A DNA stretch of 36,866 nt from JABCPE02 sp963530295 (GCA_963530295.1 CAUSCF010000019.1:1-36866), one strand, 5' to 3'. Positions 1 through 7,996 are shown, counted from the stretch's first letter. Numbers and translations: made by a program. The notes: a model not told the origin generated them from the sequence alone.

Positions 1-217
1 TATTTTTTAAAGAGCGGAAAATTCTATCGGTTTTATAAACGATAACCACATCTCCTTCACGCAAAAAAGAGAGCATTTCATTGAGCCCTTTCCTGTCTTC
101 TCGTACCCCACTGGCGATGTCGGTATAAACTTTCTCGCAGCCTTGCTGCTTTAATAGTTCTATTTGGGTTTCTAATTTCTGCTCAGCAGTAGAAACACGC
201 GCATATCCGAAAATCAT
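1..217 (-). CDS. Serine recombinase/resolvase, N-terminal part (cut by window edge)
   Basis: The minus strand from ATG 217 reads MIFGYARVSTAEQKLETQ and continues open to base 1, giving 72 codons. YARVST with its catalytic Ser, followed by a Q-rich helix, a DIASG-like segment and VVIVYKTDRIFRS, is the N-terminal catalytic domain of small serine recombinases (resolvase/invertase group). These enzymes join DNA through a phosphoserine intermediate and act in plasmid resolution, inversion or transposition. The C-terminal DNA-binding part lies outside the window, so the subfamily cannot be named. It is 3 bases downstream of the MNT gene on the same strand, so the toxin-antitoxin pair and the recombinase may be co-transcribed and may belong to one mobile segment. 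Confidence 0.85.
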   Translation of the reverse strand, partial: MIFGYARVSTAEQKLETQIELLKQQGCEKVYTDIASGVREDRKGLNEMLSFLREGDVVIVYKTDRIFRSLKN

Positions 218-220
218 GGC

Positions 221-532
221 TTAAGAAGATTGTAAAGAATAAAATTTCATTCCCACTCTTTTGATGTGGTCTAAAAGATCAGGATTAGTGATTTTTTCTT
301 TTATGCTTAAATCAAAGAAATATGGAAGCAGTAGATCATCCAAATCTACAGCGATTTGATAGATAAGATTTAAAGAAAGATTTTTTCCTTCAAATGTTAA
401 ATCTATATCAGAATAAGGCTTATAATTTCCCTTTGCCCTAGAACCATATAGGGTTGCATTTTCAATTTCAGGATATTTTCTAAAGACAGAATGAATCCGA
501 GTGATAATATCATTAGAAAGACCAAAATTCAT
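221..532 (-). CDS. MNT-type nucleotidyltransferase antitoxin
   Basis: A 103-aa minimal nucleotidyltransferase. Visible motifs are GSRAKG (residues 30-35) and SDIDL, with metal-binding Asp42 and Asp44, the GSxR...DxD signature of the MNT/HI0073 family. The preceding gene encodes the HEPN partner and ends 1 base before this ATG, the usual organisation of HEPN/MNT toxin-antitoxin modules. In characterised pairs the MNT protein adds AMP groups to a Tyr of the HEPN RNase and silences it; here that role is inferred from motif and neighbour. The length is normal for the family and the gene appears intact. No own promoter is seen, so it probably shares the HEPN transcript. Confidence 0.85.
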   Translation of the reverse strand: MNFGLSNDIITRIHSVFRKYPEIENATLYGSRAKGNYKPYSDIDLTFEGKNLSLNLIYQIAVDLDDLLLPYFFDLSIKEKITNPDLLDHIKRVGMKFYSLQSS

Positions 533-533
533 A

Positions 534-959
534 TTATTCTTCCATTAGGGTTAGCATTTTTTCTTGGAACTCTATAAAAAGAGGAAAATATTTTGAGATG
601 ATATGTTCTGTAATTTCATTTGCTGTGTCTTCATTGTAGGTATGAGAGGAACTGTTTCTGCTTTGTATCATTTCCATCCATCCAAATCCATCAGAAATCA
701 AACCAACTTGGGCAGAATATCTTACAGCATCTCTACTTCCTTTTATCTCTGAATTACCTTGATAAACAGCATAATCTTTCATCATATTCCAAGCTAATTC
801 ATGAGTGAATTCAAAACTTTGTATCAATCCTTGTTTTAAAATATCAACAGGGGTAGTATTTTCAGCTAAAAAAGTTGAAAAATATTCGATATTATCTTTT
901 AGTCTCTGTAGAGCTTTTTGGTAATTACTGAACCTTTGTTTCCATCTTATATCCTCCAT
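534..959 (-). CDS. HEPN-family toxin (HI0074-like, nucleotidyltransferase partner)
   Basis: A 141-aa, mostly helical protein of the HI0074/'nucleotidyltransferase substrate binding' family. It contains R101-N-S-S-S-H106-T-Y108, an exact match to the R-x4-H-x-Y motif of HEPN toxins: Arg and His form the RNase site, and the Tyr is the residue AMPylated by the MNT antitoxin in studied systems. It is the upstream gene of the pair, 1 base ahead of the MNT gene. The probable activity is RNA cleavage that stops growth unless modified; targets cannot be read from sequence. No clear TAnnTTTG element was found in the AT-rich 117 bases upstream (960-1076). Confidence 0.85.
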   Translation of the reverse strand: MEDIRWKQRFSNYQKALQRLKDNIEYFSTFLAENTTPVDILKQGLIQSFEFTHELAWNMMKDYAVYQGNSEIKGSRDAVRYSAQVGLISDGFGWMEMIQSRNSSSHTYNEDTANEITEHIISKYFPLFIEFQEKMLTLMEE

Positions 960-1076
960 ATAATAGAATTTGGTTATAAAAATAGATAAAATTATTTGAA
1001 TATATTAAGAGAAAGCAGAAAAAGTATTATTACTTTTCCTTTTATAAAATAGAGTGCCCCCTTAATACAATGTTTA

Positions 1077-1670
1077 TTATAAGTCACCATTTATCGAATC
1101 AAAAACCATTGCGTAGATTTCTTTGATTAGGTTAATTACTATCAAAAAATAATTGTAAAGAAATGTAATACAAATAGTTTGTAAGATGCATAGCAATATT
1201 TTTTTTAATTGTATAAGTTGGTTTTTATAGGAAAATATAAATTCATAATTAATATTACTCAACTTTATTTTTAAAATAAATATAATAAGGAGCAATATAA
1301 TGATACTAATCATTGCAACAACTATTGAAAATAAAATAATTGTACTAATTTTACTCGTGAAATCTTTATATCGGTTTACATATCTTACTAATTCCTCAGG
1401 GGGATTATTACCTATTTTATCTTTCCTTTTATTGTAATTTTCAAGGAGAATAAAAATTACTGAAAATAATAATCCAGAGAAAATACTAATAGAACTAATT
1501 ACATTTGAAACAAACACATCATCAATAGTTATATTAAAAAAAATAAAAATTAATGAAATAGAAATAGGCACTATAAAATGAAATATTATAGAACATATAT
1601 TATTTTGACTAATTTTTATTTCAGAATAGCCATCATGTATTAATTCAGAAAGATTATACTTTGAGAACAT
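1077..1670 (-). CDS. Four-helix membrane protein of an unrecognised two-gene unit
   Basis: A 197-aa protein of unknown family. Four strongly hydrophobic segments are visible at about residues 26-47, 55-77, 108-133 and 156-184. A basic, Lys/Asn-rich loop (NYNKRKDKIGNNPP) lies between the second and third. The start codon overlaps the stop of the upstream 325-aa gene by one base (TAATG), so the two are almost certainly translated together. A soluble protein coupled to a small four-TM protein is the plan of several abortive-infection systems such as RexAB and Kiwa, but I see no sequence resemblance good enough to name one. The role as a membrane effector is inference. Very AT-rich, like its partner. 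Confidence 0.6.
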   Translation of the reverse strand: MFSKYNLSELIHDGYSEIKISQNNICSIIFHFIVPISISLIFIFFNITIDDVFVSNVISSISIFSGLLFSVIFILLENYNKRKDKIGNNPPEELVRYVNRYKDFTSKISTIILFSIVVAMISIIILLLIIFILKIKLSNINYEFIFSYKNQLIQLKKILLCILQTICITFLYNYFLIVINLIKEIYAMVFDSINGDL

Positions 1671-2647
1671 TATCTATTATAATTTATTTCATCTTTAATC
1701 TGTTTTAACATACCATCTGTATATTCTTTAATTTTTTCAAAATTAAAGTGATTGTTTTCTTCTTTCATTTCATCAGGTAAAAATATTGTAGGAGATACTT
1801 TTGTTAAATCTCTCATATTTACATTTGCTCTATGCCCCTGTTTGTCTTTGTAATATGCCTTGATTTCACATCCATCTTTTTCATCTATATCTAAATCATC
1901 TAAATTAGCTCCAATTAATTTATTATTTTTATTCTTTTTCTTTTTAAATATATCCCAAAAATTATTTACATCTTCTTCGAAGCCAGTTATTCTTATTTCA
2001 ATTTTTAATTTATCAAATTTTGCAAAAATAGGATTTAATAATCTTCTTTTTCCTCGTGAGATTTTATTATTAATAATTGCTAATTCATATACTTTACTAT
2101 TTTTCAAGTATTCTTCTTTTACTATTTTGGGTATAAAGGGAGTTATAATTAAGGTATAACCATACTCTTTAAAAAGTTCTTTTAATTTCATTTTCACAAG
2201 AGCTGTAACTGTATAACCTGTATAGCTCTGTACCATTAAGATTCCTGAGTTATGGTCATAGGGAGTCCATAGCTTTAAATAAAAAGGTAATGATGCTATT
2301 TGTTTTTCTGTAATTTTACCAACAGGTTTATCAGCATTATCTTGGTTATAAATAGTTTGGACAGTACCAATATCTCCACCAAGTATATCACAATCTATAG
2401 TATTTGATTGACTACTAAATTTATTATTACCTTTTTTTGGGGAAGTTATAGATTTAGTTTTTTTACTATCTGGAGTAAACTTTCCACCAAAAAGATTTCT
2501 AAAATCTGTAATAAACTGATGATATGCTTTATCTTTATTTTGACCTATTTTGTCTAATAATTCCTGAAAGTTTAAAAACTTCTTTTCTCGTGACTTATAA
2601 GGTCTAATAGCAATGCTAAAAATTTCAAGTTCTAATCCTTGTGCCAT
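1670..2647 (-). CDS. Uncharacterised 325-aa cytosolic protein, partner of the four-helix membrane protein
   Basis: I do not recognise this family. It has no signal peptide or membrane segment. Residues about 1-55 are followed by a Lys/Ser/Asn-rich, probably disordered linker (about 60-85). A mixed alpha/beta core comes next (about 115-235, including LPFYLKLWTPYDHNSGILMVQSY and LIITPFIPKIVKEEYL), then a Lys-rich stretch and an acidic C-terminal helix. It is the first gene of a two-gene unit, overlapping the membrane-protein gene by one base, and has a TAnnTTTG element just upstream. The place beside a toxin-antitoxin pair, a recombinase and an ATPase suggests a phage-defence sensor, but nothing in the sequence proves this. 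Confidence 0.6.
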   Translation of the reverse strand: MAQGLELEIFSIAIRPYKSREKKFLNFQELLDKIGQNKDKAYHQFITDFRNLFGGKFTPDSKKTKSITSPKKGNNKFSSQSNTIDCDILGGDIGTVQTIYNQDNADKPVGKITEKQIASLPFYLKLWTPYDHNSGILMVQSYTGYTVTALVKMKLKELFKEYGYTLIITPFIPKIVKEEYLKNSKVYELAIINNKISRGKRRLLNPIFAKFDKLKIEIRITGFEEDVNNFWDIFKKKKNKNNKLIGANLDDLDIDEKDGCEIKAYYKDKQGHRANVNMRDLTKVSPTIFLPDEMKEENNHFNFEKIKEYTDGMLKQIKDEINYNR

Positions 2648-2661
2648 ATATATACTTTTTA

Positions 2662-2669
2662 CAAATCTA
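2662..2669 (-). promoter_or_regulatory. Promoter -7 element (TAGATTTG) for the two-gene unit
   Basis: On the minus strand TAGATTTG matches the Bacteroidota -7 consensus TAnnTTTG, 14 bases upstream of ATG 2647. A TTTTG lies upstream but is too close to be a normal -33 element, so this is a partial match. The leader would be only a few bases long. Confidence 0.45.
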
Positions 2670-2844
2670 CACTTTTTTTCAAAAGTATCATTTAGTATAT
2701 GACTAATATTTTTAACAACTCAAAAATGAAACATAAGTAGAACTATAATAGAACTTTAATATATAAGTATTGACAGCTCCTGCCATCACAATAAGAGCAG
2801 TATATTAGTTTTAGAATTTCATTAGTAATTTTGTGTAAAAGACA

Positions 2845-2876
2845 ACTTTGATAGTATCAAATGATACTATCAAAGT
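2845..2876 (-). terminator. Hairpin terminator after the DUF234 ATPase gene
   Basis: Perfect inverted repeat with 15-bp arms (ACTTTGATAGTATCA and its complement) around a 2-base AA centre. It starts 40 bases downstream of the ATPase stop on the minus strand and is followed there by TTTT after a few bases. It separates the ATPase from the two-gene unit, which has its own promoter. Confidence 0.7.
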
Positions 2877-2916
2877 CATATTTTAATCACTAAGTAAAAA
2901 AACTCAGTATTAGTTA

Positions 2917-4236
2917 TTACATATCCTCCAAACTCCATGCATAAAATTCTTTTTTATAGAAATTAAATTGCGGATTTTGGATTAAAAATTCGGCAGCTTT
3001 TTGTCTTAGTTTTTCTATACTTATATTGTTCTTTTGTCGTTTTATTTCCGCGAAATCTATGCTTTTTTCTATTTCATTTACTGCTATAAAATCTATTTCA
3101 GTTTCTCCTTTTCTATCCCAATAGTTGCCGATGCTCGTATAGACTTGAGAAATTTGAGCATTTTCTCTAAAATACTTTTCTAACATATGTCCGCTGAATG
3201 AAGAAAAATCTCTTTCTATGATCTTTCGCAGCTGTTCATATGCCCCTATTTCTATCATTGATGAATATTTATAAATGAACCTAAACCAAAACATGATAAA
3301 ATTATCTTCTATCTGATATTTTACATTTTTAGTTGAACTTTTTGTAAAAATAGGTTGTTGTTTTTTTATTAGATTAAAATCTCTTTCCATCTTGGTTAAA
3401 TAGCCTCCAATTTCCTTTTTTAACAAGTTTTCAATCTCAGCTCTTGTATTTTTCCCTTCAGAAATAGCTGTTAAAATGCTAAAATAAGTTCCATACTCTT
3501 TTCCAAACTCATCTATCAAAAGATTTTTCCCTTCTGAAATGAAAATAGAATTCTCATCTATCATTCCCTCTATCATTTTCTCTTTGCTTGTCCAGCCATT
3601 ATCCATAAAAAGCTGAACATATTTTGCCACACCTCCTGTGAAACTGTACAAAGCCAATAAATCATCAGGGGTATAGTTGGGGTTATAATCTGATAAAATT
3701 TCTTTTAAAGTATTGGTTTTAAATGCTTGTAGCTTTATGAAATGATTCGCTCTTCCGAATAAAGGTTCTTTATAATTTTCAAAAATTTTGTACATCAATG
3801 AAATTACAGAACCTGAAACTATTAGATTCAGCTTAGCCTTATCCTTATGCAAATCCCAAATTCTTTGCATATCACTATAAACCGATGGATTTACTGTAAA
3901 AAACTCCTGAAATTCATCAATTATCAGGGTAATGTTTTGTTCATATGATAGCTGAACAATATATTCAAAAAGTACAGAAAACGAATTTACTTCTCCCAAA
4001 ATAGGCGGATTCAATTTCTCTTTCAATTCTTGTAGAAAATCCTGGCATAAGATAACCTCTGATTTTTTTGCTACAAAAAAGTACAGAAACTTTGTATTTT
4101 CATAGGATTTTAACAAAAGTTGAGTTTTTCCAATTCTTCTTCTCCCAGTTACCACACTAAATTGAGCATTCTTTTTTGATTGCTCTTTAATTTCGAGTAG
4201 TTTTTTGATTTCTTTTTCTCTGTTGTAAAATTTCAT
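2917..4236 (-). CDS. DUF234-type ATP-binding protein with C-terminal nuclease-like domain
   Basis: A 439-aa P-loop ATPase of the archaeal ATPase/DUF234 type. Walker A is GRRRIGKT (residues 31-38) and Walker B is LIIDE (104-108). A winged-helix-like middle follows, then a C-terminal segment with EIDFIAVNE...FAEIKRQK, which resembles the D-x(n)-E-x-K core of PD-(D/E)xK nucleases seen in this family. The open frame reaches upstream to 4275, but ATG 4236 is preferred because the -7 promoter element (4241-4248) lies between the two. The function of this family is poorly known; members are often found singly in accessory regions with transporters, toxins or defence genes. It is monocistronic, with its own promoter and terminator. 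Confidence 0.8.
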   Translation of the reverse strand: MKFYNREKEIKKLLEIKEQSKKNAQFSVVTGRRRIGKTQLLLKSYENTKFLYFFVAKKSEVILCQDFLQELKEKLNPPILGEVNSFSVLFEYIVQLSYEQNITLIIDEFQEFFTVNPSVYSDMQRIWDLHKDKAKLNLIVSGSVISLMYKIFENYKEPLFGRANHFIKLQAFKTNTLKEILSDYNPNYTPDDLLALYSFTGGVAKYVQLFMDNGWTSKEKMIEGMIDENSIFISEGKNLLIDEFGKEYGTYFSILTAISEGKNTRAEIENLLKKEIGGYLTKMERDFNLIKKQQPIFTKSSTKNVKYQIEDNFIMFWFRFIYKYSSMIEIGAYEQLRKIIERDFSSFSGHMLEKYFRENAQISQVYTSIGNYWDRKGETEIDFIAVNEIEKSIDFAEIKRQKNNISIEKLRQKAAEFLIQNPQFNFYKKEFYAWSLEDM

Positions 4237-4240
4237 GTCA

Positions 4241-4248
4241 CAAAAATA
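4241..4248 (-). promoter_or_regulatory. Promoter -7 element (TATTTTTG) of the ATPase gene
   Basis: TATTTTTG on the minus strand, 4 bases upstream of ATG 4236, with TTG of the -33 region about 20 bases further up, inside an inverted repeat (4260-4283). The very short leader decides the start codon: the upstream ATG at 4275 would lie ahead of the promoter. Confidence 0.6.
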
Positions 4249-4259
4249 AGAAATGTGCA

Positions 4260-4283
4260 TTTCCGAAACAAGCATTTCGGAAA
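4260..4283. promoter_or_regulatory. Inverted repeat over the -33 region of the ATPase promoter (possible operator)
   Basis: TTTCCGAAA and TTTCGGAAA form perfect 9-bp arms around a 6-base centre (CAAGCA). The repeat covers the -33 region of the ATPase promoter, a position suited to a repressor site. It could instead form a hairpin, but no T tract follows. The rest of 4284-4512 is AT-rich and shows nothing else I can name. Confidence 0.4.
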
Positions 4284-4512
4284 ATATGTTTAATTTATAA
4301 AAATCTATGAATCAAAGTTGAAGGTTTTATTGATGTATATTTTGAGTTTTGTTATTAGTTACAGTTCTAAAAACTATTTTAAAATAGAACTAATAAATAA
4401 AACGGAAAAAGGAACTGTTTTTAGAAAGGATTTTTTGGAGGAATTATAGTTTCAAAAAAGGGTCGGTTTTTAGGAAAAATGTAACGGTTTAATTATTTCA
4501 TATTAAAATGAA

Positions 4513-4540
4513 TTTGGTTTAAAAAAAAGTTTTATTTTTG
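4513..4540 (+). promoter_or_regulatory. Promoter of the T6SS operon (tssK)
   Basis: TTTG at 4513-4516 and TATTTTTG at 4533-4540, 16 bases apart, fit the Bacteroidota -33/-7 pattern. The -7 element ends 26 bases before the tssK ATG. It would drive tssK and the genes after it. Confidence 0.6.
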
Positions 4541-4566
4541 TAAGAATTTAATTAAAAGTTGAGTTT

Positions 4567-5727
4567 ATGACAGAAACATTACATTATTTTCCTGTTCATT
4601 GGATAGATGGAATGAAGATTAACAAAGGTCATTTTTTATCTGTCCAAGATAGTATGAGTGATATGCTCCGTGATGGAATTGGTATCCATTTATCAATGCA
4701 AAATTATGGTCTGCTTCCTGTTGAAGACTCACTTAAACTGAGTTTAAGTATTGATAATCATAAACTTCTTCGTGTACGAGTAGAAGAATGTCAAGCAGTA
4801 ACTCCAAATGGCTCCCGAATATCCATTGGAAAAGGCGTTGCTGAACAATTGCAATTATCCATTCCTTATCCAGAAGCAGCATATGAGTTAAAAGACGATG
4901 AAAATATAACACTTTTAGCATGTATTTCTGTAAACCCATTTAAACGAATTCCTTTTGGGGAGCCAGATCCAGATGAGAATCCGCCAAGATATCCATTTAC
5001 ACAACCTGAATATAATCTACATTTAATTCCCGAAAATGAGCTAAAAAACACCGTAGGGTTTGGGCTTAGCTACCTTACTATTGGCAAGGTTTTAGTAAAT
5101 GCTGGAGAGTCACGTATAGATGAAAATTATATTCCACCTTGTGTGAATGTTTCTTCACATTTAAAATTAAAAGATTTATATTCATCTATAGAACATTTTT
5201 ATGGTCAAATGGAGCTTTATTCAGTGCAGATAGAGCAGAAAATTCGGGTGAAAAATCAAAATAATTCCTTAGCAGTAATGATTGGGCTTTTAGCAGAAAA
5301 GACACTTAATTATTTAGGAATGGAGATCAATCGTTTCCGTTGGTTGTCACCACATCGTCCACCTGTTGAAATGTTCCTTTCTGTAGTGAGTTTAGCAAGG
5401 GTTTTGAAAAATTTTATTGATGCTAGATCTGGTGCAGGTAAGGAGGAACTACTCAATTATTTTTCGGAATGGTGTAATCTGACACAAGGAAATTTTGAGC
5501 AAATATTTACTGAGGTTATTAATTCTGATTATGATCACAATCAGATGGATATTGTCATCAAAAAAATTATAGTTTTTATGAAAACATTAGAGGAACTGTT
5601 TTCAATTCTCAACCGCTTGGATTATATCGGCAAGAAGCGAGACGGCAGTATTTTTGTTTCTGAAAACACAGACGAACGAGAGGCTGTTGTCCATGCAAAA
5701 AGAAGTAGAACTTTCTTGGCTGATTAG
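4567..5727 (+). CDS. tssK: T6SS baseplate subunit TssK
   Basis: 386 aa. The N-terminus, with VHWIDGMKINKGHF followed by a Gly-Leu-Leu-Pro motif and SISIGKGV-like strands, matches the TssK pattern (V.W.eGM.l...HF...). TssK is the baseplate protein that links the wedge complex (TssE/F/G) to the membrane complex. The length is near the lower end for the family, as is common in subtype iii (Bacteroidetes) systems. It is the first gene of the T6SS block, with its own promoter 26 bases upstream, and is followed by tssO after 63 bases. The C-terminal half is helical with a Leu-rich segment (about 315-345). No defect is visible. Confidence 0.85.
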   Translation: MTETLHYFPVHWIDGMKINKGHFLSVQDSMSDMLRDGIGIHLSMQNYGLLPVEDSLKLSLSIDNHKLLRVRVEECQAVTPNGSRISIGKGVAEQLQLSIPYPEAAYELKDDENITLLACISVNPFKRIPFGEPDPDENPPRYPFTQPEYNLHLIPENELKNTVGFGLSYLTIGKVLVNAGESRIDENYIPPCVNVSSHLKLKDLYSSIEHFYGQMELYSVQIEQKIRVKNQNNSLAVMIGLLAEKTLNYLGMEINRFRWLSPHRPPVEMFLSVVSLARVLKNFIDARSGAGKEELLNYFSEWCNLTQGNFEQIFTEVINSDYDHNQMDIVIKKIIVFMKTLEELFSILNRLDYIGKKRDGSIFVSENTDEREAVVHAKRSRTFLAD

Positions 5728-5790
5728 ATCTTGATTATAACAACCTTCAATAATTAAAAACAATAAACAACTCCAAACAGACAGTGAAAA

Positions 5791-6303
5791 ATGGAAGTAT
5801 TAAATAAAACAGAGCGTAGAAAATCATTTTTATTTTTCTTAGTATTTTTTGGTCTTACGATGGGATTGCTTCTTATAGCAGTGTTTTTCAATGTTGCTTT
5901 TCCTTTTGTAGAAAATCAGCTGTTAAAAAAAGAAAACCAAAAGATGAAACAGGAAATGGAAATTCAAAATCGATTTTCGTTTCAGTTGGAGCAGGTGAAA
6001 GGTGCGGTCGATTCTATTGGTATTGCAGGACAAAATGATTATTTTAACGAAAAACTAGCACTTTCTGTCTTGGCAGATATGTATAAACAACTTCCTAAGG
6101 ACTCTTTACAAAACAAGACAATGTATAACAATACCATCATGACTTACAAAAGTCTGATTGATGCCAAAAAAGAAATCAAACATTTGTCTATGAATCGAGA
6201 AACCATGGATAGTTTGAGTAGTCTAAACAAAGCTCTAAAGGAAGAATATGATAAAATGAAAACCGATCTGGAAGTATGCAGACAAATTTATCAATCCCAA
6301 TAA
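5791..6303 (+). CDS. tssO: T6SS transmembrane protein TssO (subtype iii)
   Basis: 170 aa with a short basic cytoplasmic start (MEVLNKTERRKS), one transmembrane helix (about residues 12-33, FLFFLVFFGLTMGLLLIAVF) and a long helical, coiled-coil-like remainder rich in Lys, Glu and Gln. This architecture and the place just after tssK fit TssO, one of the subtype iii-specific components (TssN-TssR) thought to replace the TssJLM membrane complex of other systems. The name rests on architecture and position, since the sequence itself has few diagnostic motifs. It is followed after 3 bases by the next gene, so the two are co-translated. Confidence 0.75.
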   Translation: MEVLNKTERRKSFLFFLVFFGLTMGLLLIAVFFNVAFPFVENQLLKKENQKMKQEMEIQNRFSFQLEQVKGAVDSIGIAGQNDYFNEKLALSVLADMYKQLPKDSLQNKTMYNNTIMTYKSLIDAKKEIKHLSMNRETMDSLSSLNKALKEEYDKMKTDLEVCRQIYQSQ

Positions 6304-6306
6304 GAG

Positions 6307-6819
6307 ATGAATATTCTTAAGTTTTTTCTATTGGGGTTTAGTTTCATTGCTGTAAATTTTGCTTTTAGTCAAGAAAATGAAGAAATCCCTTGTAATATTT
6401 TAGAAAATCAACAGAAACTGCACAAAAAACATTTTTTGAGTGGGAGTCCTCTTCTTTTGATGGTTGATAATGCTGAAAACCTTTATGTAAAAGCGCAGAT
6501 TGGAAAAAGAACAGATAAAATATTTTTATATCTGAATGTTTTAGCGCCAAATGTCTGTATTGAAAAAGGGAGGAATGTTGATGTTTATTTTCATTCTGGT
6601 GAAATTCTACACCTAAAGAATGATTTTCGACTGAATTGCGAAGGAATATGGGTAAAACAATTGTCCCAAAAAGAGCTTCAGAAATTTACAGAATATCCTA
6701 TTCAGCATATTAAAATTTTTTCTTACCATAAAGATTATGAGTTGAATATTTCTGAGGAACAAGACCAAAATATTAAATCCCAGATAGCGTGTTTGGAACG
6801 ACTTAAAGCAATAAAATAG
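6307..6819 (+). CDS. tssP: Exported T6SS-associated protein, probably TssP
   Basis: 170 aa. Residues 1-21 (ending AFSQ) form a signal peptide with no lipobox Cys, so the mature protein should be periplasmic. The rest is a beta-rich domain (LLLMVDNAENLYVKAQIG...IFLYLNV) and a short helical tail. It lies 3 bases after tssO. In subtype iii loci the exported protein in this position is usually TssP, so the call is based mainly on context and size. The role of TssP is unknown beyond being needed for this class. Alternative: an unrelated exported accessory protein. Confidence 0.55.
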   Translation: MNILKFFLLGFSFIAVNFAFSQENEEIPCNILENQQKLHKKHFLSGSPLLLMVDNAENLYVKAQIGKRTDKIFLYLNVLAPNVCIEKGRNVDVYFHSGEILHLKNDFRLNCEGIWVKQLSQKELQKFTEYPIQHIKIFSYHKDYELNISEEQDQNIKSQIACLERLKAIK

Positions 6820-6851
6820 ACAAAATTTTAACTCAAAAGACAAAAACAGAA

Positions 6852-7553
6852 ATGTCAAGCAGGTTGCCCTCTCTTAATCTTCGTCTGGGAGATTTTCAAT
6901 CCCATAAAAAAATTGATAATGAGAATGAAATCTCCAATGTTCTAGTCAGAACAGATTCAGAGATGAAGAAACATACAATTACTCTTACCATTACAGATAA
7001 GGAAATTGGGACTGCAGAAATTGAAGTAGAGGGACAAGTGCTAAAAATCCCAACATATCAATTGAGAGTTACTGATGATAAAACTGAAGAAATTAGAGAT
7101 TTTCAGGTCATTAGAGACTTTCCAAAGATGAAAAAGAAAGAGATTAAAAAATCATGGTTGTCTTTTTTAGGAATTTCTTGGTTTGATAGTGAAAATTATT
7201 TTTACGAAAATGTGTCTTTTGAACCTAAATACAATGAAATAGAGAAATTTCAACTGGTAAAACACCGACATTTGGAAGAAAACCAGCTAGTTTATGAGCT
7301 TCAAAACGCTGAAAATAAAGTCATTGTTTTTTCTGGAAGTATCCCTAAACTAAATAATAAATCAGAAAATAACCCGTATTTTTGGATCATAGATCATGTT
7401 GAAGGTCAGAGTTTTATAGGAGATATATTGTATCGTGAGAAATTTTTGAAATTAACTCCTCAAATAGAACTTTTATTAATAAAAAGGAAGAAAACACCTA
7501 AAAATATAGAGAGTAACAGCAAAGGAGAAATCCAGCGGATTATTTATATATAA
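6852..7553 (+). CDS. Unknown T6SS-operon protein between tssP and tssE
   Basis: 233 aa that I do not recognise. There is no signal peptide or membrane helix. The N-terminal half is predicted beta-rich with alternating charged/hydrophobic strands (HTITLTITDKEIGTAEIEVEG); the middle has a Lys-rich turn (KMKKKEIKKSW) and an aromatic stretch (GISWFDSENYFYENVSFEP); the C-terminus is basic (LLLIKRKKTPKN). It lies between the exported TssP-like protein and TssE, in the same direction with gaps of 32 and 14 bases, so it is very probably part of the T6SS. It is shorter than TssG (about 300 aa) and does not resemble it. A cytoplasmic baseplate or assembly factor is one guess. Confidence 0.6.
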   Translation: MSSRLPSLNLRLGDFQSHKKIDNENEISNVLVRTDSEMKKHTITLTITDKEIGTAEIEVEGQVLKIPTYQLRVTDDKTEEIRDFQVIRDFPKMKKKEIKKSWLSFLGISWFDSENYFYENVSFEPKYNEIEKFQLVKHRHLEENQLVYELQNAENKVIVFSGSIPKLNNKSENNPYFWIIDHVEGQSFIGDILYREKFLKLTPQIELLLIKRKKTPKNIESNSKGEIQRIIYI

Positions 7554-7567
7554 TTAGTAAAAGAAAA

Positions 7568-7996
7568 ATGAAAGGACTATACTATAAACTTCCCTTGGAT
7601 TTTCAAGGGTTGATGAAGCGAAAGGACATAGATAAAATATCGATAGAAGACTCTATTCGACAGCATATTTTTTTGATTTCTACAACCTCTTTTGGGGAAT
7701 GCAAATTTGATGAGAGTTTTGGTTCAGAGATTTGGGAAATGGATTTTGACCTGCTCAAAAGCAACAACAACTTACGAGAGATGATGATGAATAGTCTAAA
7801 GAGAGATATTTCTAAAAACGAGAAACGAGTAGTTTTGGAGGATATAAGTGTTGAAATTTCAGATTATAATCTCGGAACAATGGGCAAAACAAGAATGAAA
7901 AAGCGGGTGCAGCTTACCCTAAAAATGCTGATAAAAGAGACCAATCGTCCATTATTTTTTCAAAATTCCTTTTTTGTAGGACCAATTTCTTATTAG
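7568..7996 (+). CDS. tssE: T6SS baseplate subunit TssE (gp25-like)
   Basis: 142 aa of the GPW/gp25 family. Visible are the helical start SIEDSIRQHIFLISTTSFGE, then FDESFGSEIWEMDFDLL and a long beta-strand end (VVLEDISVEIS...MKKRVQLTLKML). Gp25/TssE is a wedge subunit that connects the baseplate to the first sheath ring. The usual family length is 130-150 aa, so the gene appears complete. It is 14 bases after the unknown 233-aa gene, and a 215-base gap containing a new promoter separates it from tssD. Confidence 0.85.
   Translation: MKGLYYKLPLDFQGLMKRKDIDKISIEDSIRQHIFLISTTSFGECKFDESFGSEIWEMDFDLLKSNNNLREMMMNSLKRDISKNEKRVVLEDISVEISDYNLGTMGKTRMKKRVQLTLKMLIKETNRPLFFQNSFFVGPISY

Noticed and set aside
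1077..2647. Kiwa (KwaA/KwaB) or RexAB assignment
   Set aside because: The sizes and four-helix partner are similar, but gene order differs from Kiwa and I see no shared motif with KwaB or RexA.
6852..7553. Calling the unknown T6SS gene tssG
   Set aside because: It is too short and lacks any TssG-like pattern; tssG would be expected beside tssF.
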